Part shown: one piece after another, positions 60,668-64,000 of the stretch
Layout of the letters: each line of letters begins with the position of its first letter
Numbering within the stretch: the stretch's first letter is position 1
NCBI GenBank assembly: GCA_015277795.1
Contig: CP063848.1
Coordinates: forward strand, 4,650,001-4,714,000
DNA: 64,000 nucleotides
DNA from: Massilia sp. UMI-21
GTDB taxonomy: Bacteria; Pseudomonadota; Gammaproteobacteria; Burkholderiales; Burkholderiaceae_D
Direction of reading: 5' to 3'
Made by a program: the position numbers and the translations under genes
The notes under the pieces: generated by a model
Seen by the model: only the letters and a program-made list of their open reading frames with translations
The model's database searches: none
What the model was told of the DNA's origin: nothing

Positions 60668-61312
60668 TTACCTGCTGAGCATGCGGCGGCCGAACTTGTA
60701 GAGGCCGCCGATCGCCAGCGGCACGATCGCCGCCGACACGCCGACCAGCACGATCTCGGTCAGGTGGTCGCGGATGATCGGGATGTTACCGAAGAAGTAA
60801 CCCGCCGTCACCAGGCTGGCGACCCACAGCACGGCGCCGGTCACGTTGTACATCTGGAAGCGGGTATGGGTCATTTCCGACACGCCGGCCACGAAGGGGG
60901 CGAAGGTGCGCACCACCGGCACGAAACGCGCCAGGATGATGGTCTTGCCGCCATGCTTCTCGAAGAAGTCGTGGGTGCGCTGCAAGGCATCCTTGTTGAT
61001 CCAGCGGTAGTTGTGGGTAAACACCCGGTGGCCGATGGCCTGCCCGATGTAGTAATTCAGGGTATTACCCGTGACCGCGGCCGTGACGAGCAGCGCCATC
61101 AGGAGCGGATAGTTCATCTGGCCGGTGGCGCAGAACGCGCCGGCAATGAACAACAAGGTATCGCCAGGGAAGAAAAACAGGAGCACCAGGCCGGTTTCGC
61201 AGAATACGATCGCGAACAGCACGATGTACACATAGGTTCCGTACTGGGCGAGCAGGGTACCCAGCGTTTTATCGACATGCAGGAGCATGGCGAATAATTC
61301 CATCAGATCCAT
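60668..61312 (-). CDS. DedA family membrane protein
   Basis: A 214-residue integral membrane protein of the DedA/YqjA type. Signature segments: FFFPGDTLLFIAGAFCATGQ, NTLNYYIGQAIGHRVFTHNY, RFVPVVRTFAPFVAGVSEM, GAVLWVASLVTAGYFFGNIP. Family members support lipid flipping and proton-linked envelope homeostasis. Divergent from the isomerase gene across 157 bp. Confidence 0.92.
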   Translation of the reverse strand: MDLMELFAMLLHVDKTLGTLLAQYGTYVYIVLFAIVFCETGLVLLFFFPGDTLLFIAGAFCATGQMNYPLLMALLVTAAVTGNTLNYYIGQAIGHRVFTHNYRWINKDALQRTHDFFEKHGGKTIILARFVPVVRTFAPFVAGVSEMTHTRFQMYNVTGAVLWVASLVTAGYFFGNIPIIRDHLTEIVLVGVSAAIVPLAIGGLYKFGRRMLSR

Positions 61313-61469
61313 AATTTTCCTAAAAGGTAGCCGCGCATCATACCATTTCCGGCCCCGTCCACCGACCGGAAGTCGCAGACCTCGTCAGGATTTTTTCACG
61401 TCCGATAACTTTACGTTCTGGCCACATTCCTCCACAATCGACGGGATAACCAGCACCCCAGGAGACCGC

Positions 61470-62399
61470 ATGACCGCCCCCATCACCCGCATCCGGCTTG
61501 CCGTGGCCGCGCTGGCCCTGCTGGCCGCCGGCGCCGCGTCCGCCGCAACTGCCAAGGCCGAAAAAGAATTGCCGCCCAAGCCCTCGATGGCCGATGTGCT
61601 CAAGACCTCCAAGCCCGCGGACTGGCGCGCGCTCGATCCGGAAAACACGCTCTACATGGACCTGCCGACCGGGCGCGTGGTCATCGAACTGGCGCCAGGC
61701 TTTGCGCCGCACACCGCCGCCAACATCCGCGCGCTGGTGCGCGAACGCTATTTCGACGACCTGTTCATCATCCGCTCGCAAGATGGTTTCGTGGTGCAGT
61801 GGGGCGACCCGGACGAAGACAATCCGAAACCCTTCAAGGCCGCCAGGACCATCCGGGCCGAGTTCAGCGCGCCGATGGCGTCGGCGGGCAGCTTCACCCG
61901 CCTGAAGGACGGCGACGTGTACGCGCCCCAGGTCGGCCACGTGAACGGCTTCCCGGCCGCGCGCGACCCGGCGACGGGGAAAACCTGGCTGGTGCACTGC
62001 CCGGCGATGGTGGGCGTGGCGCGCGACACCGGCGCCGACACCGGCAACGGCTCGCAGTTGTACGTGGTCACCGGCCACGCGCCGCGCCACCTCGACCGCA
62101 ACATCACCGTGGTCGGCCGCGTGATCGCGGGTATGCCCCTGCTGTCCGTGCAGCCGCGCGGCAGCGGCGCCGCCGGCTTCTACGAGAAGCCGGAACAGCG
62201 CATGCCGCTCAAGCTGGTGCGCATGGCGGCCGACGTGCCGGAAGCCGAGCGCAGCGGGTTCGAGGTGATGCGCACCGACAGCGCCATCTACCAACGCGTG
62301 GTTGAAGCGCAGCGCAACCGCGGCGGCCCCTGGACCAAGCTCGCGGCCGGCAAGATCGACCTGTGCAATGCGCCGATTCCGGTGCGCGAGCAGAAATAG
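61470..62399 (+). CDS. Peptidyl-prolyl cis-trans isomerase, cyclophilin type, exported
   Basis: A 309-residue periplasmic cyclophilin-like protein. Signal peptide about 1-26 (ending GAASAA). The isomerase domain (about 60-250) includes [60 protein letters not shown] and [19 protein letters not shown]. An extra C-terminal part (about 250-309) is not typical of the short PpiA form. GGAGA precedes the ATG at 61470. The stop codon abuts a palindromic repeat. Confidence 0.9.
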   Translation: MTAPITRIRLAVAALALLAAGAASAATAKAEKELPPKPSMADVLKTSKPADWRALDPENTLYMDLPTGRVVIELAPGFAPHTAANIRALVRERYFDDLFIIRSQDGFVVQWGDPDEDNPKPFKAARTIRAEFSAPMASAGSFTRLKDGDVYAPQVGHVNGFPAARDPATGKTWLVHCPAMVGVARDTGADTGNGSQLYVVTGHAPRHLDRNITVVGRVIAGMPLLSVQPRGSGAAGFYEKPEQRMPLKLVRMAADVPEAERSGFEVMRTDSAIYQRVVEAQRNRGGPWTKLAAGKIDLCNAPIPVREQK

Positions 62400-62514
62400 T
62401 AGGGTGGTCGGCTCTGCCGACCGCGCGTTCAGACATGGTATGCATCGCCACAACGCACCAAGGAGTTGAACGCGCGGTCGGCGAAGCCGGCTACGCGCCC
62501 CGGCCCACCCTACG
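62400..62514. repeat. Palindromic intergenic repeat, copy before mutL
   Basis: TAGGGTGGTCGGC...GACCGCGCGTTCAGA at the left and TTGAACGCGCGGTCGGC...GCCCACCCTACGG at the right, 115 bp. It begins at the base after the isomerase stop and ends 16 bp before mutL. Confidence 0.9.
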
Positions 62515-62530
62515 GGCTATAATCCGGGTC

Positions 62531-64000
62531 ATGAACGCGCCCGCCCCAACCCACCGCCCGATCCAGCAACTGCCTGACCAGCTCATCTCCCAGATCGCCG
62601 CCGGCGAAGTGGTCGAGCGGCCTTCCGCGGTGGTCAAGGAGCTGCTGGAAAACGCACTCGATGCGGGCGCGACCCAGATCACCGTGCGCCTGGAAGAAGG
62701 CGGGGTCAAGCGCATCGCCATCACCGACAACGGCCGCGGTATCGCGCCGGAGCAGCTGCCGCTGGCCATGGCGCGCCACGCCACCTCGAAGATCGCTTCG
62801 TTGCACGACCTCGAGCACGTCGGCACCCTGGGCTTTCGCGGCGAGGCCCTGGCCTCGATCGCCTCGGTGGCGGCGGTGCGCATCACCTCGCGCACGCCGG
62901 ACGCCGCCCACGCCTGGGAAATCGTCGGCTCGCACGAGGGCACGGTCGCCCCGTCGTCGGGCGCCTTCGGCACCACCATCGACGTGCAGGACCTGTACTT
63001 CAACACGCCGGCGCGCCGCAAGTTCCTGAAATCCGAGCAGACCGAATACGGCCACTGCGCCGAGGTCGTGCGCCGCATTGCCCTGTCGCGCCCGGACGTG
63101 TCCTTCAGCCTGACGCACAACGGCCGCACCATCGACCACTGGAACGTGAGCGAGGCGGCCAAGCGCAGCGCCCATATCCTCGGCAACGACTTCGCCGAAG
63201 CGCGCCTGGCGCTCGACGAGGGTGCAGGCCCCTTGCGCCTGCACGGCTACGTCGGCCTGCCGACGGCGTCCAAGGCGCGCGCCGACGGTCAGTTCTTCTA
63301 CGTGAACGGGCGCTTCGTGCGCGACAAGCTCCTGGTGCACGCGGTGCGCGCGGCCTACCAGGACGTGCTGCACGGCGACCGCTTCCCCAGTTACGTGCTG
63401 TCGCTCGACCTCGACCCGGCGCTGGTCGACGTCAACGTGCATCCGTCCAAGATCGAAGTGCGCTTCCGCGACAGCCGCGCGGTGCACCAGTTCGTGTTCC
63501 ACGCGGTGCAGCGCACGCTGGCCCAGACCTCGGCCACCGCGCACGGCAGCGCGCCGGCGCCGATCTCGGCCGCCGAAGTGAAGCCGACCGGCACCCCGGT
63601 GTGGGCGCCGCGCCCGCATGAACAGACCTCGTTCGGCGCGCAGCTGGCCCCGAGCTTTTCGCCGTCGCCGTTCGCGCCGGGCAGCCGCTGGGACGACCAG
63701 CGCCCTGCCCCATCCAGCGGCGGGGTGGCCCAGCGTCTCGAATCCTATGGCGCCCTGTTCGCCGCCGGCGAGCCGGCCCGGGCGGCCAGCCCGGCCGGCG
63801 TGCCGCCTTCGAGCGCCGAGCGCCCGCTGTCGAACGAGGACTTCCCGCTCGGCTTCGCCCTGGCCCAGCTGCACGGCATCTATATCCTGGCGCAGAACAC
63901 CAAGGGCCTGGTGCTGGTCGACATGCATGCGGCGCACGAGCGCATCCTGTACGAGCAGATCAAGAACGCGCTCGATGCCCGCGCCGAGGGCGAGGAACTG
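62531..64000 (+). CDS. mutL: DNA mismatch repair protein MutL (5' part)
   Basis: Mismatch repair ATPase of the GHKL type; links MutS to downstream strand removal. The first 490 codons are visible and the gene runs off the right edge. ATP site: ISQIAAGEVVERPSAVVKEL, NALDAGA, DNGRGI, HATSKI and LGFRGEALASI. The transducer domain includes DLYFNTPARRKFLKSE and the DNA-contacting SKARADGQFFYVNGR. The C-terminal dimerisation domain starts near the edge (FPLGFALAQLHGIYI). The ATG at 62531 gives MNAPAPTHRP and is close behind a palindromic repeat. Confidence 0.96.
   Translation, partial: MNAPAPTHRPIQQLPDQLISQIAAGEVVERPSAVVKELLENALDAGATQITVRLEEGGVKRIAITDNGRGIAPEQLPLAMARHATSKIASLHDLEHVGTLGFRGEALASIASVAAVRITSRTPDAAHAWEIVGSHEGTVAPSSGAFGTTIDVQDLYFNTPARRKFLKSEQTEYGHCAEVVRRIALSRPDVSFSLTHNGRTIDHWNVSEAAKRSAHILGNDFAEARLALDEGAGPLRLHGYVGLPTASKARADGQFFYVNGRFVRDKLLVHAVRAAYQDVLHGDRFPSYVLSLDLDPALVDVNVHPSKIEVRFRDSRAVHQFVFHAVQRTLAQTSATAHGSAPAPISAAEVKPTGTPVWAPRPHEQTSFGAQLAPSFSPSPFAPGSRWDDQRPAPSSGGVAQRLESYGALFAAGEPARAASPAGVPPSSAERPLSNEDFPLGFALAQLHGIYILAQNTKGLVLVDMHAAHERILYEQIKNALDARAEGEEL

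Overview
This window is a high-GC chromosomal segment. Its gene content and order point to Betaproteobacteria, order Burkholderiales, most likely an Oxalobacteraceae/Massilia-like organism. This is an inference from rpsU-yqeY-dnaG-rpoD followed by tRNA-Ile2, queG-tsaE-amiC near mutL, DUF4402 chaperone-usher genes, many GGDEF/EAL and PAS proteins, and a dispersed palindromic repeat family. No database search was possible. Most of the window is ordinary core genome; two stretches of lower GC look acquired.

Layout. 1-16.4 kb: 5' part of a DEAD-box helicase gene, anti-sigma-like protein, Lon-N-like protein, CHASE/PAS sensor kinase followed by a CYP152-type P450 peroxygenase, a secreted protein, a membrane diguanylate cyclase, YbaN, ribonuclease Z, a LysR/GST/FMN-binding cluster and a HAF-repeat secreted protein. 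16.9-25.0 kb: a lower-GC type VI secretion cargo island (VgrG, lipase effector, Tli4-like lipoprotein immunity protein, PAAR), then a broken IS256-type transposase and a DUF2971 gene. 25.1-30.7 kb: tRNA-Ile(CAT), rpoD, dnaG, yqeY and rpsU, all on the minus strand. 30.7-36.7 kb: a flavoprotein and a minus-strand chaperone-usher cluster with two DUF4402 subunits. 37-48.8 kb: ybiB, a DAHP synthase, tsaD, two endonuclease/exonuclease/phosphatase proteins, a FrnE-like DsbA protein, plsY, ybaK, a GGDEF-EAL protein with a changed metal site, xerD and ogt. 48.8-53.5 kb: a candidate small RNA, a DctP solute-binding protein divergent from a sensor kinase/response regulator pair, and a DUF3052-like protein. 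53.5-55.3 kb: a small lower-GC island with two unknown genes, bracketed by 77-bp direct repeats, one of which sits beside a frameshifted IS110-type transposase start. 55.4-64 kb: queG, tsaE, amiC, hexose-phosphate mutarotase, alpha-carbonic anhydrase, DedA protein, peptidyl-prolyl isomerase and the 5' part of mutL.

The genes that clearly work together are the macromolecular-synthesis operon (S21, primase, sigma-70), the T6SS tip/effector/immunity/PAAR module, the DUF4402 chaperone-usher unit, the DctP/kinase/regulator set and the tRNA modification genes tsaD, tsaE and queG. A palindromic repeat of about 110 bp with arms reading TAGGGTGGTCGGC recurs in intergenic gaps, often within a few bases of a stop codon. 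The observations most worth following are the T6SS lipase module, the DUF4402 pilus-like system, the IS110-linked 77-bp repeats, the candidate sRNA upstream of ogt, and the EAL protein with Asp-Arg in place of Asp-Asp.
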